From positions 6,412,460 to 6,476,459 of the forward strand of contig NC_018000.1 of the NCBI RefSeq assembly GCF_000265205.3: a stretch of 64,000 bases of DNA. Direction: 5' to 3'. Position 1 is the first letter of the stretch; the number at the start of each line of letters is the position of its first letter. The notes below the pieces were generated by a model that was not told where the DNA came from, did not search any database, and saw only the letters and a list, made by a program, of their open reading frames with translations. Below are positions 36,121-44,827 of the stretch, piece by piece. The translations under genes were made by a program, and so were the position numbers. This DNA comes from Sinorhizobium fredii USDA 257. Its GTDB lineage: Bacteria; Pseudomonadota; Alphaproteobacteria; Rhizobiales; Rhizobiaceae.

Positions 36121-36426
36121 TTACTCGAAGACCGGGCGCATGAAGCTGCGCTCGTAACTCAGAATGCAGCGCGTCTCTTCGGCAAAGGCGAAGGCCGCTT
36201 GGCATTCGGGATCCGCAGCCATCTTCTCGCGATAGGTTTCGTAAGTCGCGAGCGAGGGAAAGCTGAAGAGCGCGAGCGCGATGTTGCTGGCGCCCTCATG
36301 TGGCATGAAATAGCCGTGATGCGTGCCGCCGAGCCTGTTCACCAGCGGAATCCACAGGTTCGCGTAGTGCTCGAATTCCGCAAGCTTGTAGGGGTCGATG
36401 ACATATTTCAGATAGCAGGTAATCAT
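36121..36426 (-). CDS. NIPSNAP family protein
   Basis: A 101-residue ferredoxin-like-fold protein of the NIPSNAP family: MITCYLKYVIDPYKLAEFEH, then RLGGTHHGYFMPHEGASNIA and FPSLATYETYREKMAADPEC. The ATG at 36426 overlaps the EamA stop by one base (TGATG), indicating coupling. The function of NIPSNAP proteins in bacteria is unknown. Confidence 0.87.
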   Translation of the reverse strand: MITCYLKYVIDPYKLAEFEHYANLWIPLVNRLGGTHHGYFMPHEGASNIALALFSFPSLATYETYREKMAADPECQAAFAFAEETRCILSYERSFMRPVFE

Positions 36427-37337
36427 CAAGCGCTCCGTTCGACTTTCCTCTTGATAAGCGGGACCGAACGAAGCGTCCAGCCGAGATTGGTGCCGGCCGC
36501 TGCGAGCAAAATCGCGGCTGATCCGGCAATCTGCACCGGCTGCAATTCATGCCCGAAGGCAATCCGGTCGACCAGGATCGCCCCGATCGGGTAGATAAAG
36601 GAAAGCGCGCCCGTCACATGGGTCGGCAGCCGCTGGATCGCGCCGTAGAGCAGAATGTACATGATGCCGGTGTGGACGACGCCGATGGTGACCATCAATG
36701 CCCACTGGAACGCCGATTGCGGCAGTGGCGCAGTGATGGCGAAGGGGGCGAGCATTGCCGCGCCGGTGACCACCTGGATCAGCGCGATGAGCTGCGGCGG
36801 CGTGCCTTTCAGAAGCTTGGTGACGATCGCCGCAATGGCGTAGAAGAAGGCGGCGCCGAGTGAGAGGGCGATGCCCGCGAGATAGTGGCCGGTTCCGGCG
36901 CCGCCCGCCGGCTTGGCGGCGACGATCGCCATCATGCCGACAAAGGAGACCGAGAGCCAGATGAGCTTGGTAGGGGTGATCTTCTCGCCGAGGAAAAGTG
37001 CCCCGAGACCGAGCAGCATGAAGGGCTGTGTATTGTAGACCATCGTTGCGATCGAGATCGAGGCGTGCGAATAGGCTTTGAAGAGCAGCAGCCAGTTGAC
37101 GACGATCGCCACACCGCCAAGCACGGCGAGGGCGACGATCCTGGGCCGCAAATGCCTGAGATCGATGAGGCGGAGCGCCGCGGCGAGGATGGCGAGCGTG
37201 ACGGCCCCGAAGACGCAGCGCCAGAAAACGACGCCGGCCACCGGCTGGCCCGACATCAGCACGAACCAGCCGATCGTTCCTGAAATCAGCATTGCCGCCG
37301 TCATCTCCGCGCTTCCGCGCCGTAAATCGCCGTTCAT
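36426..37337 (-). CDS. EamA/DMT superfamily transporter
   Basis: A 303-residue drug/metabolite transporter with ten predicted helices in two EamA repeats. Hallmarks are SIATMVYNTQPFMLLGLGAL and GEKITPTKLIWLSVSFVGMM. It is divergent from an Lrp/AsnC regulator at 37471 and coupled to the downstream NIPSNAP gene. An amino-acid or metabolite exporter under Lrp control is the likely role. Confidence 0.88.
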   Translation of the reverse strand: MNGDLRRGSAEMTAAMLISGTIGWFVLMSGQPVAGVVFWRCVFGAVTLAILAAALRLIDLRHLRPRIVALAVLGGVAIVVNWLLLFKAYSHASISIATMVYNTQPFMLLGLGALFLGEKITPTKLIWLSVSFVGMMAIVAAKPAGGAGTGHYLAGIALSLGAAFFYAIAAIVTKLLKGTPPQLIALIQVVTGAAMLAPFAITAPLPQSAFQWALMVTIGVVHTGIMYILLYGAIQRLPTHVTGALSFIYPIGAILVDRIAFGHELQPVQIAGSAAILLAAAGTNLGWTLRSVPLIKRKVERSA

Positions 37338-37434
37338 CGCATGGCTCCTTGTGACAGCGAAGAGGATAATGAGTCATGCGGCGATTTTATATGGAAAACA
37401 AAAGGGCGTTGTGCCAGTATGCCTAATAGTGAAA

Positions 37435-37446
37435 GGCAAATTTGCC
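37435..37446. promoter_or_regulatory. Perfect 12-bp palindrome, candidate Lrp operator
   Basis: GGCAAATTTGCC is a perfect palindrome 25 bp before the Lrp start codon and 97 bp from the divergent EamA start. A looser GCCT...AGGC pair overlaps its left side. The position suits autoregulation and control of the exporter. Confidence 0.4.
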
Positions 37447-37470
37447 GATCTGGCTTTAAGAAGGCTGCCG

Positions 37471-37908
37471 ATGTTGGACGAGCTTGACCGTCGCATTCTT
37501 GAAATTCTCGCGGCGAATGCCCGCGTTTCGCTGAAGGAGCTCGCGCTGGAAGCGGGGCTTTCCTCGCCGAGCGTGGCCGAAAGGCTGCGCAAGCTCGAGG
37601 AGCGCGGAGTGATCAACGGCTTCACCGTCTCGGTCAACCCGGCGCGGCTCGGCTATCCGCTGCAGGCGGTGGTCCGCGTCAGGCCGATGCCGGGCATGCT
37701 GCACATCGTCGAAAGGCTGATCCAGGAGACACCGGAGATCGTCGAATGCGACAAGATTACCGGCGATGACTGCTTTATCGCCAAGATGCTCGTGCGTGAC
37801 ATGGGAGAGCTCGACACGATCCTCGACCGCATCGCCGAAAAGGCCCAGACCAACACCTCGATCGTCAAGTCGACCCCGGTCAAACGACGCCTGCCGCCGC
37901 TTATTTAG
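37471..37908 (+). CDS. Lrp/AsnC family transcriptional regulator
   Basis: A 145-residue regulator. The HTH region is [20 protein letters not shown], then [20 protein letters not shown]. The RAM domain has [20 protein letters not shown]. The ATG at 37471 has AAGG upstream; longer in-frame starts are not supported. It is divergent from the EamA-NIPSNAP pair and convergent with dut, with an 8-bp overlap. Confidence 0.9.
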   Translation: MLDELDRRILEILAANARVSLKELALEAGLSSPSVAERLRKLEERGVINGFTVSVNPARLGYPLQAVVRVRPMPGMLHIVERLIQETPEIVECDKITGDDCFIAKMLVRDMGELDTILDRIAEKAQTNTSIVKSTPVKRRLPPLI

Positions 37909-38377
37909 CGCCCGTCGAGCCGAAGCCGCCGGCGCCGCGAGCGGTCGTCGTCGCGCCGTCTGCCTCGCGGATCGCTACCTGGGTCACCGGCGCGATCACC
38001 ATCTGGGCGATGCGCATGCCGCGCTCGACGATGAAATCCTCGTCGCCGAGATTTGCGAGCAGCACCTTCACCTCGCCGCGATAGTCGCTGTCGATCGTGC
38101 CCGGCGAGTTGAGGCAGGTGATGCCATGCTTGAAGGCAAGCCCGGAGCGCGGCCGCACCTGGCCTTCGTAGCCACCCGGGATTTCGAAGATGAAGCCCGT
38201 CGGCACCAGCTCCCGTGCGCCAGGTCGTATCGTTATCGGCTGGTCGGCGGGAAGGGCGGCGCGCAAGTCCATGCCCGCAGCCCCCGCCGTCTCATAGGCC
38301 GGCAGGTCGAGATCCTGCGCGTGCGGCAGGCGGATCAGGGTGAGAGCGGGGCGGTCTTCGGAATTGTGCATGGCCAT
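37901..38377 (-). CDS. dut: Deoxyuridine 5'-triphosphate nucleotidohydrolase
   Basis: A 158-residue trimeric dUTPase. The five motifs are readable: [11 protein letters not shown] (I), [12 protein letters not shown] (II), [13 protein letters not shown] (III, with the uracil-binding Tyr), [11 protein letters not shown] (IV) and the C-terminal [10 protein letters not shown] (V). It removes dUTP and feeds dUMP to thymidylate synthesis. I start at 38377 (MAMHNSED), with GGCGGA upstream; 38371 is also possible. Confidence 0.95.
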   Translation of the reverse strand: MAMHNSEDRPALTLIRLPHAQDLDLPAYETAGAAGMDLRAALPADQPITIRPGARELVPTGFIFEIPGGYEGQVRPRSGLAFKHGITCLNSPGTIDSDYRGEVKVLLANLGDEDFIVERGMRIAQMVIAPVTQVAIREADGATTTARGAGGFGSTGAK

Positions 38378-38469
38378 TCCGCCATAAGCAGGGTCTGCCT
38401 CCCAGCAGTCAATTGCATATTGCCTCCCGAGCCTGTAAAGGACGCCGCAACTCACAGGATACTCAGATC

Positions 38470-40053
38470 ATGGCCGAAAGCATTGCCGAGGCGGTCTCCC
38501 GCCGCCGCACATTTGCGATCATTTCGCACCCGGACGCTGGTAAGACGACGCTCACCGAAAAGCTGCTGCTCTTCGGCGGCGCGATCCAGCTCGCCGGCGA
38601 GGTCAAGGCCAAGAAGGATCGTATCCAGACCCGCTCCGACTGGATGAAGATCGAGCGCGAGCGCGGCATCTCGGTCGTCACCTCAGTGATGACCTTCGAA
38701 TACAACGACACCGTCTTCAACCTGCTCGACACGCCCGGCCACGAGGACTTCGCCGACGACACCTATCGCACGCTGACGGCGGTGGACGCCGCCGTCATGG
38801 TGATCGACGCCGCCAAGGGTATCGAGCCGCGAACCTTGAAGCTCTTCGAGGTCTGCCGCCTGCGCGACATTCCGATCATCACCTTCGTCAACAAGATGGA
38901 CCGCGAGAGCCGCGATCCCTTCGAGATATTGGACGAGGTCGAGCAAAAGCTGGCGCTCGACTGCGCGCCGGTCACCTGGCCGATCGGCCGCGCGAAAACC
39001 TTCTGCGGCACCTATCATCTCGCCACCAACGAGGTGCGCGGCGCCGACACGCAGGAGCGGCTGACCAAGGTCAACGATCCGGAAACGGCCTCGCATCGCC
39101 TGCCAGAAAACGAGCGCGACGCCTTCATCGAGGAGACGATGCTGGCAATCGAGGCCTGCAAGCCCTTCGACCGGAAGGCTTTCCTCGAAGGCCATCTGAC
39201 GCCGGTCTTCTTCGGCTCGGCACTCCGCAATTTCGGCGTCCGCGACCTGATCAATGCCCTCGGCGACTTCGCGCCGCCGCCGCGCGCCCAGGTCGCCGAC
39301 ATCCGCACCGTCGAGGCGACCGACGACCGGATGACAGCCTTCGTCTTCAAGATCCAGGCCAACATGGACCCGAACCACCGCGACCGCATCGCCTTCGTCC
39401 GGGTCTGCTCGGGCAAGCTCGAGCGTGGCATGAAGGCGCGGTTGTCGCGCACCGGCAAACAGATGGGGTTGACCGCACCGCAATTCTTCTTCGCCTCGCA
39501 GCGCCAGCTTGCCGACACCGCCTTTGCCGGCGACGTGGTCGGCATTCCGAACCACGGAACGCTGCGGATCGGCGATACGCTGACCGAGGGCGAGCCGCTT
39601 GTCTTCCAAGGCGTCCCGAACTTCGCGCCGGAAATTCTCCGCCGTGTCCGGCTCGAGGACGCGATGAAGGCAAAGAAGCTGAAAGAGGCGCTGCAGCAGA
39701 TGGCGGAAGAGGGCGTCGTGCAGCTCTTTTCGCCGGAGGATGGCGCGCCTGCAATCGTCGGCGTCGTCGGCGCTCTGCAGCTCGACGTCTTGAAAGAGCG
39801 CCTGCAGGCGGAATACGGCCTGCCCGTCTCCTTCGAAATGTCGCGCTTCTCCGTCTGCCGCTGGGTCTCCGCCGACAATCCGTTCGAACTCGACAAGTTC
39901 CTCACGGCGCGCCGCGGCGACATCGCCCGCGACCTCGACGGCGATCCGGTCTTCTTGGCACAGGACGGCTTCTCGCTGCGCTACGAGGCGGAACGCTATC
40001 CGGCGATCAAGATGGTGGCGATCAAGGAATATCACGTCGCCAAGGCGGCCTGA
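38470..40053 (+). CDS. prfC: Peptide chain release factor 3
   Basis: A 527-residue RF3 GTPase, close to the E. coli length. G1 is HPDAGKTTLTEKLL, G2/switch I is ERERGISVVTSVM, G3 is LLDTPGHEDFADD, and G4 is FVNKMDRE. The ATG at 38470 begins MAESIAEAVSRRRTFAIISH. RF3 ejects RF1/RF2 after termination. Its C-terminus is followed by a RIME-like repeat. Confidence 0.95.
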   Translation: MAESIAEAVSRRRTFAIISHPDAGKTTLTEKLLLFGGAIQLAGEVKAKKDRIQTRSDWMKIERERGISVVTSVMTFEYNDTVFNLLDTPGHEDFADDTYRTLTAVDAAVMVIDAAKGIEPRTLKLFEVCRLRDIPIITFVNKMDRESRDPFEILDEVEQKLALDCAPVTWPIGRAKTFCGTYHLATNEVRGADTQERLTKVNDPETASHRLPENERDAFIEETMLAIEACKPFDRKAFLEGHLTPVFFGSALRNFGVRDLINALGDFAPPPRAQVADIRTVEATDDRMTAFVFKIQANMDPNHRDRIAFVRVCSGKLERGMKARLSRTGKQMGLTAPQFFFASQRQLADTAFAGDVVGIPNHGTLRIGDTLTEGEPLVFQGVPNFAPEILRRVRLEDAMKAKKLKEALQQMAEEGVVQLFSPEDGAPAIVGVVGALQLDVLKERLQAEYGLPVSFEMSRFSVCRWVSADNPFELDKFLTARRGDIARDLDGDPVFLAQDGFSLRYEAERYPAIKMVAIKEYHVAKAA

Positions 40054-40104
40054 CGAGATCCGTCGAATTCCATCTCAACGGCCGCGGGAGTTCGGGCGGA
40101 ATTG

Positions 40105-40210
40105 CCCCTCACCCCAGCCCTCTCCCCGCATGCGGGGAGAGGGGATTCGGAGGCCGCGGCATATCCCTTCGCCCCGCTTGCGGGGAGGAGGTGCCGGCAG
40201 GCGGATGAGG
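40105..40210. repeat. RIME1-like double-hairpin element
   Basis: A unit of about 106 bp with two GC-rich palindromes: CTCTCCCCGCATGCGGGGAG at about 40120-40139 plus flanks, and CCCCGCTTGCGGGG at 40172-40185. It is bounded by CCCTCACCCC at left and GGATGAGG at right. Related copies lie at 46145-46250 and 47228-47336. It lies between prfC and the frameshifted B3/B4 gene. Confidence 0.8.
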
Positions 40211-40249
40211 CGCCACTGCGCGACAGCCGATAGGCGTCGTGCGCGGCGG

Positions 40250-40943
40250 TCAAAAATCGAAACGCGGTGCCGAGCGTTCTAACATCGCGGTTCCCGGATC
40301 AACGGACCAAATAGCGCGGATGGCCATCTGCAGGTCGTCCACGAGCCGCCTGACATCGGCTTCGTCGCCGGCGTGCAGCGCCTCGGCAACGATCAACACG
40401 CTCGCAGTGTCGTCCCGGACGGCCGAATAGCCGCTCTGACGATTGGTCCAGCGGCGCGCATGGGCGCGGCCTTCCACGTCGGCATAGATGACCTCCTGCG
40501 GCTCGTGGGTGCTCGATCTCGCCGGCGAACGTCACGTAGATCTCGTCTCCGGTAGCGTGCCGTACCTCGAGATGGCCCGCCACTTTGGCGAGATCGAAGA
40601 CGGCGACGGGAACGGCAAAGGCGAGCGAAGCCGCATTGCAAAGATCGATCAGCGGATGGATTTTTGGCAGCGTTCCCTCCTTCCTGAACCGCCGGAGCAG
40701 CGCCTCGGAGGCCGAGCGATATTGCGTCGGCTTCAGCCCCATGCGCGAGAAGGCGCGGCGCCAAGCCTGGATTTCGGGTAGCTCACCCTCCGCAGCATCT
40801 GCAAGTCGGGCTTTCGCCACGGCCTCGAACTGCGCGGCACAGGCTGCGACGGATGCGTCACGATGGATGCCCTTTACATGAAGGACACCCGCCGCAAGCT
40901 CGAGAAACTCGCTCCAGATATCGCTCGAGTGACGGAAATACAT
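40250..40943 (-). pseudogene. B3/B4 tRNA-binding domain protein, frameshifted
   Basis: The first part (MYFRHSSDIWSEFLELAAGV onward, with FSRMGLKPTQYRSASEALLR and LIDLCNAASLAFAVPVAVFD) is a standalone PheT-type B3/B4 domain protein. It proceeds to GDEIYVTFAGEIEHP at about 40513, then loses similarity. The next part (VEGRAHARRWTNRQSGYSAV, then RDDTASVLIVAEALHAGDEA) is in another frame down to 40250. Removing one base in CACCCACGAG near 40504-40512 restores EIEHPEPQEVIYADVEGRAH. Either the gene is decayed or the sequence has a 1-bp error. Such proteins are thought to edit or bind misacylated tRNA. Confidence 0.8.
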
Positions 40944-40956
40944 AGGGTCCTCTTTC

Positions 40957-41868
40957 TCACTGTGCCTTGGATTGCGGGCTAAGAGCGCTCGGAGTCCTCG
41001 ATGCAGGCAGGCCAATGCCGACGACTGCGGCGAGAACGCAGCCGATGCCGAGCAACTGGTTGAGCGCCAAGGGCTCGCCGAGCACCGCGAAGGCAAGAAG
41101 CACGGCGGAAACCGGCGCCAGCGCGGTGAAGACCGAAGCCTCCGAACCGCTCACTTTCGCCAGCCCCGCATACCAGAGCACGAAGCCGCCGACGGTCGGC
41201 ACGAGCGCATAATAGACCACTGCCGCGATGGCCGACACGGTCATCTGGCCGGTCCAGGGAAGCTCCGTAAGCGCAATCGGTGCGGCGATCGCGCCACCGA
41301 GACCCGCCATCAGGCTCGACAGGGCGAGCGGCGGGATTTCCGTTTTCAGACGCTTGTTGAGGAGGATGAAAAGGCCCTCGCAGACGACCGCGCCGAAAAT
41401 CAGAGCGCTGCCCGCGAGTGAATGCGGATGGTCGGCATCGGGTCGGAAAACGATCGCCAAGACCCCCGCGGCGGCAAGGGCGACCGCCAGGAGAACCGAG
41501 CGCTGCGGCCGTTCACCGAGGACGACGATGGCGATCGCGGCCGAGACGACGGGAAGCGTACCGATGATCACGCCGGCGTCCGTTGCGGGTGTGAACTTCA
41601 GACCGGAAATCAGCAAGGTCGTATAGCCGACGCTGCCGGCGCCGGCCTGCAGGAGCAGGATGACCCAGTCGCGTCTTGTGGCGCGCGGCGACGGCGTTGC
41701 GGTCAGCCGAATGAGGACGAGGAAAAGCGGCAAGGCAATGGCGAAACGCAGCGCCGTCGCCGTGAAAGGCGGCAAGCCGGAGGCGATGATCTTGCTCGCG
41801 ACGACCGTGCTGCCCACCAGCAGCATCGCGAGCGACAGATAGAGATATCCTTGAAATTGCTTCGACAT
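40957..41868 (-). CDS. EamA/DMT superfamily transporter
   Basis: A 303-residue transporter with ten predicted helices. Diagnostic parts are LYLSLAMLLVGSTVVASKII, FTPATDAGVIIGTLPVVSAA and EASVFTALAPVSAVLLAFAV. The AraC regulator at 41950 lies just upstream on the same strand and may control it. The substrate is unknown. Confidence 0.88.
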   Translation of the reverse strand: MSKQFQGYLYLSLAMLLVGSTVVASKIIASGLPPFTATALRFAIALPLFLVLIRLTATPSPRATRRDWVILLLQAGAGSVGYTTLLISGLKFTPATDAGVIIGTLPVVSAAIAIVVLGERPQRSVLLAVALAAAGVLAIVFRPDADHPHSLAGSALIFGAVVCEGLFILLNKRLKTEIPPLALSSLMAGLGGAIAAPIALTELPWTGQMTVSAIAAVVYYALVPTVGGFVLWYAGLAKVSGSEASVFTALAPVSAVLLAFAVLGEPLALNQLLGIGCVLAAVVGIGLPASRTPSALSPQSKAQ

Positions 41869-41949
41869 GCTGCCGCCACTCTCATGATTGTGGCGGCAGA
41901 AAACCGGATCAGGGACTGGCGGTCTTGAACGGAATTGCAGGGTCCGAAT

Positions 41950-42819
41950 TCAATTCACAGCCCGCGCATAGGCGCCGGGCGAAAATCCGTATTTGCGGAC
42001 GAAGACTCGCGTCATGTGGCTCTGGTCGGCAAAGCCGCCGGCAATCGCCGCCTCCGCAAGCGGTGTGCCCTCGCCAAGCAGCCGGCGGACGATGTCGATC
42101 CGCCGCTGCATGAGATAGGCATGCGGCGTCAGGCCGGTTGCCCTGTCAATGCCGCGCACGACCTGAAACCGGCTCAATCCGCTGGCGGCGGCGAGGTCGG
42201 TGAGGGTGAGGGGCGCCAGCGGATCGTCGTCGATCAGGGCGACAGCCGCCGCGATTGAAGCGGGCACTTTATGCCTGTCGGGGGACCGGGGCACGAGATG
42301 CATCGCATCGGCGAGCAGCGTCACGGCCAGTTCCTCCCACTGAAGCGTCGCCTCGGCGGAGCCTCCGGTCGCCGCGACCGCGAAGATCGAGCGAAAACGG
42401 GCGGCAAGAGCGGCGCTGCGGATGACAGGATCCGCGAACTCTCGGGTTTTTGTTCGGCCTTCGCTGATGTCGCTTACAGCGGCCTCGACCAGCGACGGTT
42501 CGAGATAGAGCATCCGCCAGGAACGGCCGGCGTCGCCGATAGGCGCTCCGTCATGGACCTCACCCGGATTGACGGTGATCATGTCGCCGGCTTCCGCTTC
42601 GACGGTGCCGCGCCCGCTCAGCGACGTCTGCGCGCCTTGATGAATGAGCCCGATGCCGAACTGCTCGTGGGTGTGGCGCGCAAAGGAATGGCGCGTCGCG
42701 GCTTCGACCACGTCGACGCCGGCAATGCGGCGCGGCATCACCCTGAATTGGCCTTTCGTCACGCTTCGATCGCCATTGCTTTTCTTCGTTGAGCTGGAAT
42801 GCTTGTATAGCCTTTCCAT
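41950..42819 (-). CDS. AraC family transcriptional regulator
   Basis: About 289 residues. The N-terminal cupin-like sensor has HSFARHTHEQFGIGLIHQGA and MITVNPGEVHDGAPIGDAGR. The C-terminal AraC HTH pair spans LTDLAAASGLSRFQVVRGID, then ATGLTPHAYLMQRRIDIVRR, and a second helix-turn-helix in EAAIAGGFADQSHMTRVFVR with KYGFSPGAYARAV. The start is uncertain: ATG 42819 or GTG 42762; neither has a strong ribosome site. It is divergent from the XRE gene and lies upstream of the EamA exporter, its probable target. Confidence 0.85.
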   Translation of the reverse strand: MERLYKHSSSTKKSNGDRSVTKGQFRVMPRRIAGVDVVEAATRHSFARHTHEQFGIGLIHQGAQTSLSGRGTVEAEAGDMITVNPGEVHDGAPIGDAGRSWRMLYLEPSLVEAAVSDISEGRTKTREFADPVIRSAALAARFRSIFAVAATGGSAEATLQWEELAVTLLADAMHLVPRSPDRHKVPASIAAAVALIDDDPLAPLTLTDLAAASGLSRFQVVRGIDRATGLTPHAYLMQRRIDIVRRLLGEGTPLAEAAIAGGFADQSHMTRVFVRKYGFSPGAYARAVN

Positions 42820-42867
42820 TGTCCGGCGGCAAAGCGGGCGCGCGGTTCGGCTTCGAAGGAGGTGGCA

Positions 42868-43392
42868 ATGCTTTACACAGGGCGAGCGTTGAAGCGCCTG
42901 CGGCTCTTGCGCGGCTTCAAGCAGAGTCATGTGGCGGAACTCCTGGACGTCACGCAGGCAACCGTATCGCGCTGGGAGACCGGCGTTCTCATACCTGCCG
43001 AGGATCAGCAGGCCACCCTTGAACGCCTCTTCGCACGTCCGGCATCGACCGCCGATGCCGCCGTCAAGCGACTGGTCGAAACCTCGACGGCTCGCACCCA
43101 CCTCATCTGCGACCACTCGCATCGGCTGCTGGCGGCATCACCTGTCCGACGGAGCGAATGGCGGCGAGACCTGCTCGGGACGCCGATGTTCCGTTACGCA
43201 TCTGACGCTATCCAGCAGGCCGAGGGCACGCTTCCGGACCTTGGCTGGTACGACGGTCGAACGACGTCGCTTGTCGTCGAAACCGGACCGAACGGTTGCG
43301 ACGACGTGCCGATCGTCGCGGGCCGGGTGCTCTGGGAACGCATTCCGCTCGCCGATGGGGCGACGGGGCGCCTGGTGACGACGTTGATGTGA
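42868..43392 (+). CDS. XRE family transcriptional regulator
   Basis: A 174-residue protein. The N-terminal HTH is ALKRLRLLRGFKQSHVAELL, then DVTQATVSRWETGVLIP, covering about residues 5-45. The rest lacks a recognisable sensor domain. AAGGAGG right before the ATG at 42868 is a near-perfect ribosome site. It precedes the epimerase-like gene, with a 21-bp palindrome in between, so it likely controls that gene. Confidence 0.87.
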   Translation: MLYTGRALKRLRLLRGFKQSHVAELLDVTQATVSRWETGVLIPAEDQQATLERLFARPASTADAAVKRLVETSTARTHLICDHSHRLLAASPVRRSEWRRDLLGTPMFRYASDAIQQAEGTLPDLGWYDGRTTSLVVETGPNGCDDVPIVAGRVLWERIPLADGATGRLVTTLM

Positions 43393-43395
43393 TCG

Positions 43396-43416
43396 CAACG
43401 CATAATTTATGCGTTG
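43396..43416. promoter_or_regulatory. 21-bp perfect palindrome, candidate XRE operator
   Basis: CAACGCATAA (43396-43405) and TTATGCGTTG (43407-43416) are perfect 10-bp inverted repeats around one T. It lies 3 bp after the XRE stop and 50 bp before the epimerase ATG. It also covers AT-rich -10-like sequence, so repressor binding would block transcription. Confidence 0.6.
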
Positions 43417-43465
43417 TTGCTCTCGTCCGACCGCGGTTAGCCTCAAGAAAAACGAGGAGAGACGC

Positions 43466-44449
43466 ATGACTATACTGGTGACGGGAAGCGCCGGCCATCT
43501 GGGCGAGGCGCTGATGCGGGTGCTGCGCGGGGCAGGGCGTCCGGTGCGCGGCATCGACATCAAGGCTTCGGATTTCACCGACCAAGTCGGCTCGGTCGCC
43601 GATCCCGCCTTCGTCCGCCAAGCCACCAAGGGCGTGCGTGCCGTCATCCATGCGGCGACGCTGCACAAGCCGCATGTGGCGACGCACGGCTATTCCGAAT
43701 TCGTTGAAACTAATATCGCCGGCACGCTCAATCTGCTCGAAGCGGCATCGGACGCGAATATCGGCGCCTTCGTCTTCACCAGCACGACCAGCGCCTTCGG
43801 TTCGGCGCTGACCCCGCGGCCCGATGCCCCGGCAGCCTGGATCACCGAGGACGTGACGCCGATCCCGCGCAATATTTACGGCGTCAGCAAGGTTGCGGCG
43901 GAAGGGCTTTGCGAACTCTTCGCGCGGCGCCACGGTCTGCCCGTCCTCATCCTGCGCACCTCGCGCTTCTTTCCCGAGGCGGACGACGACGCGGAAGTCC
44001 GTGGTCGCTATGAAACGGAGAACGCCCAGGCGAACGAGTTGCTCTACCGGCGGGCGGACATAGAGGACGTCGTAAGCGCGCATCTCTCGGCGCTGGACAG
44101 GGCGAAGGAGATCGGCTTCGGCCGCTATATCGTCTCGGCGCCGACGCCTTTTACGCCGGACGATCTGGCCGCGTTGCGCGTGGATGCGCCATCCGTCGTC
44201 CTGCGTCACTTTCCCGAATGCGAGGCGCTCTACGCCGAGCGCGGGTGGCGGCTCTTCCCGACGATCGACCGGGTTTATGTCAGCGCCCGGGCGACGGCCT
44301 GGCTCGGCTGGCGGCCGAAATACGATTTTACCCACTTGCTGAGAAGCCTGCGGCGCAGCGAGGACTTCCGCAGCCCGCTCGCCCAGGAAATCGGCTCGAA
44401 GGGCTATCACGACACGGTCTTTGCCGAAGGGCCCTATCCGGTCGCGTAA
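43466..44449 (+). CDS. NAD(P)-dependent epimerase/dehydratase family protein
   Basis: A 327-residue extended SDR. The dinucleotide site is MTILVTGSAGHLGEALMRVL. FTSTTSAFG supplies the Ser/Thr, and NIYGVSKVAAE the Y-x3-K catalytic pair. LRTSRFFPEADDDAEVRGRY is less usual. GAGGAG precedes the ATG at 43466. It follows an XRE regulator and an operator-like palindrome, and ends before a strong hairpin at 44501. The substrate is unknown, probably a nucleotide sugar or similar. Confidence 0.88.
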   Translation: MTILVTGSAGHLGEALMRVLRGAGRPVRGIDIKASDFTDQVGSVADPAFVRQATKGVRAVIHAATLHKPHVATHGYSEFVETNIAGTLNLLEAASDANIGAFVFTSTTSAFGSALTPRPDAPAAWITEDVTPIPRNIYGVSKVAAEGLCELFARRHGLPVLILRTSRFFPEADDDAEVRGRYETENAQANELLYRRADIEDVVSAHLSALDRAKEIGFGRYIVSAPTPFTPDDLAALRVDAPSVVLRHFPECEALYAERGWRLFPTIDRVYVSARATAWLGWRPKYDFTHLLRSLRRSEDFRSPLAQEIGSKGYHDTVFAEGPYPVA

Positions 44450-44500
44450 CCATGCTGTGGCGGGCATAGCACGGAGCCGCATCTGCAAGAGCTACCCAGG

Positions 44501-44540
44501 TTGATACCCCCTCTGCCCTGCCGGGCAGAGGGGGTATCAA
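44501..44540. terminator. Perfect 18-bp hairpin after the epimerase gene (RIME-arm-like)
   Basis: The arm TTGATACCCCCTCTGCCC (44501-44518) and its perfect complement (44523-44540) flank a TGCC loop. The CCCCCTCTGCCCTGCCGGGC core equals the arm of the repeat at 10935-11123. No T-run follows, but the stem is strong enough to stabilise or end the upstream transcript. Confidence 0.7.
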
Positions 44541-44557
44541 CACTTTCCGCCCCGCTT

Positions 44558-44827
44558 TAGAGCCTCTCCTGCTTAAATGGAAACATTCTGCCGGAGCAGG
44601 TTTTCGACAGGGCAGAGGCGATTGCCGAGTGTCGTACCCCGGACGTACGTCCGAGGCGATCGCCTCTGATCCTGGCGGAAAGATGCCCGACCCTTCGGGT
44701 TGGCTGAAGCGGGCCTGTTTGCTCGGCTGGCTTCGCCGTAGCGTTGGCTACGCCGCGCGCCAGCCGAGCAAACATTCCGCTCCGCTTGAGCCAACAGAAT
44801 GGTTCAATTTAACCAGGAAAGGCTCTA
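44558..44827. repeat. 270-bp structured element with imperfect terminal inverted repeats
   Basis: The ends TAGAGCCTCTCCTGCTTAAA (from 44558) and, inverted, TAGAGCCTTTCCTGGTTAAA (from 44827) match over about 32 bp with roughly 25 identities. Inside are CAGAGGCGAT/ATCGCCTCTG (about 44612-44670), the palindrome GGACGTACGTCC (44641-44652), and a 15-bp perfect pair GTTTGCTCGGCTGGC/GCCAGCCGAGCAAAC (44717-44773) that itself encloses CGTAGC/GCTACG. No open frame of note exists. The right end contains the gfa stop codon. With 44501-44540 it fills the 375-bp gap 44450-44824. Confidence 0.8.
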
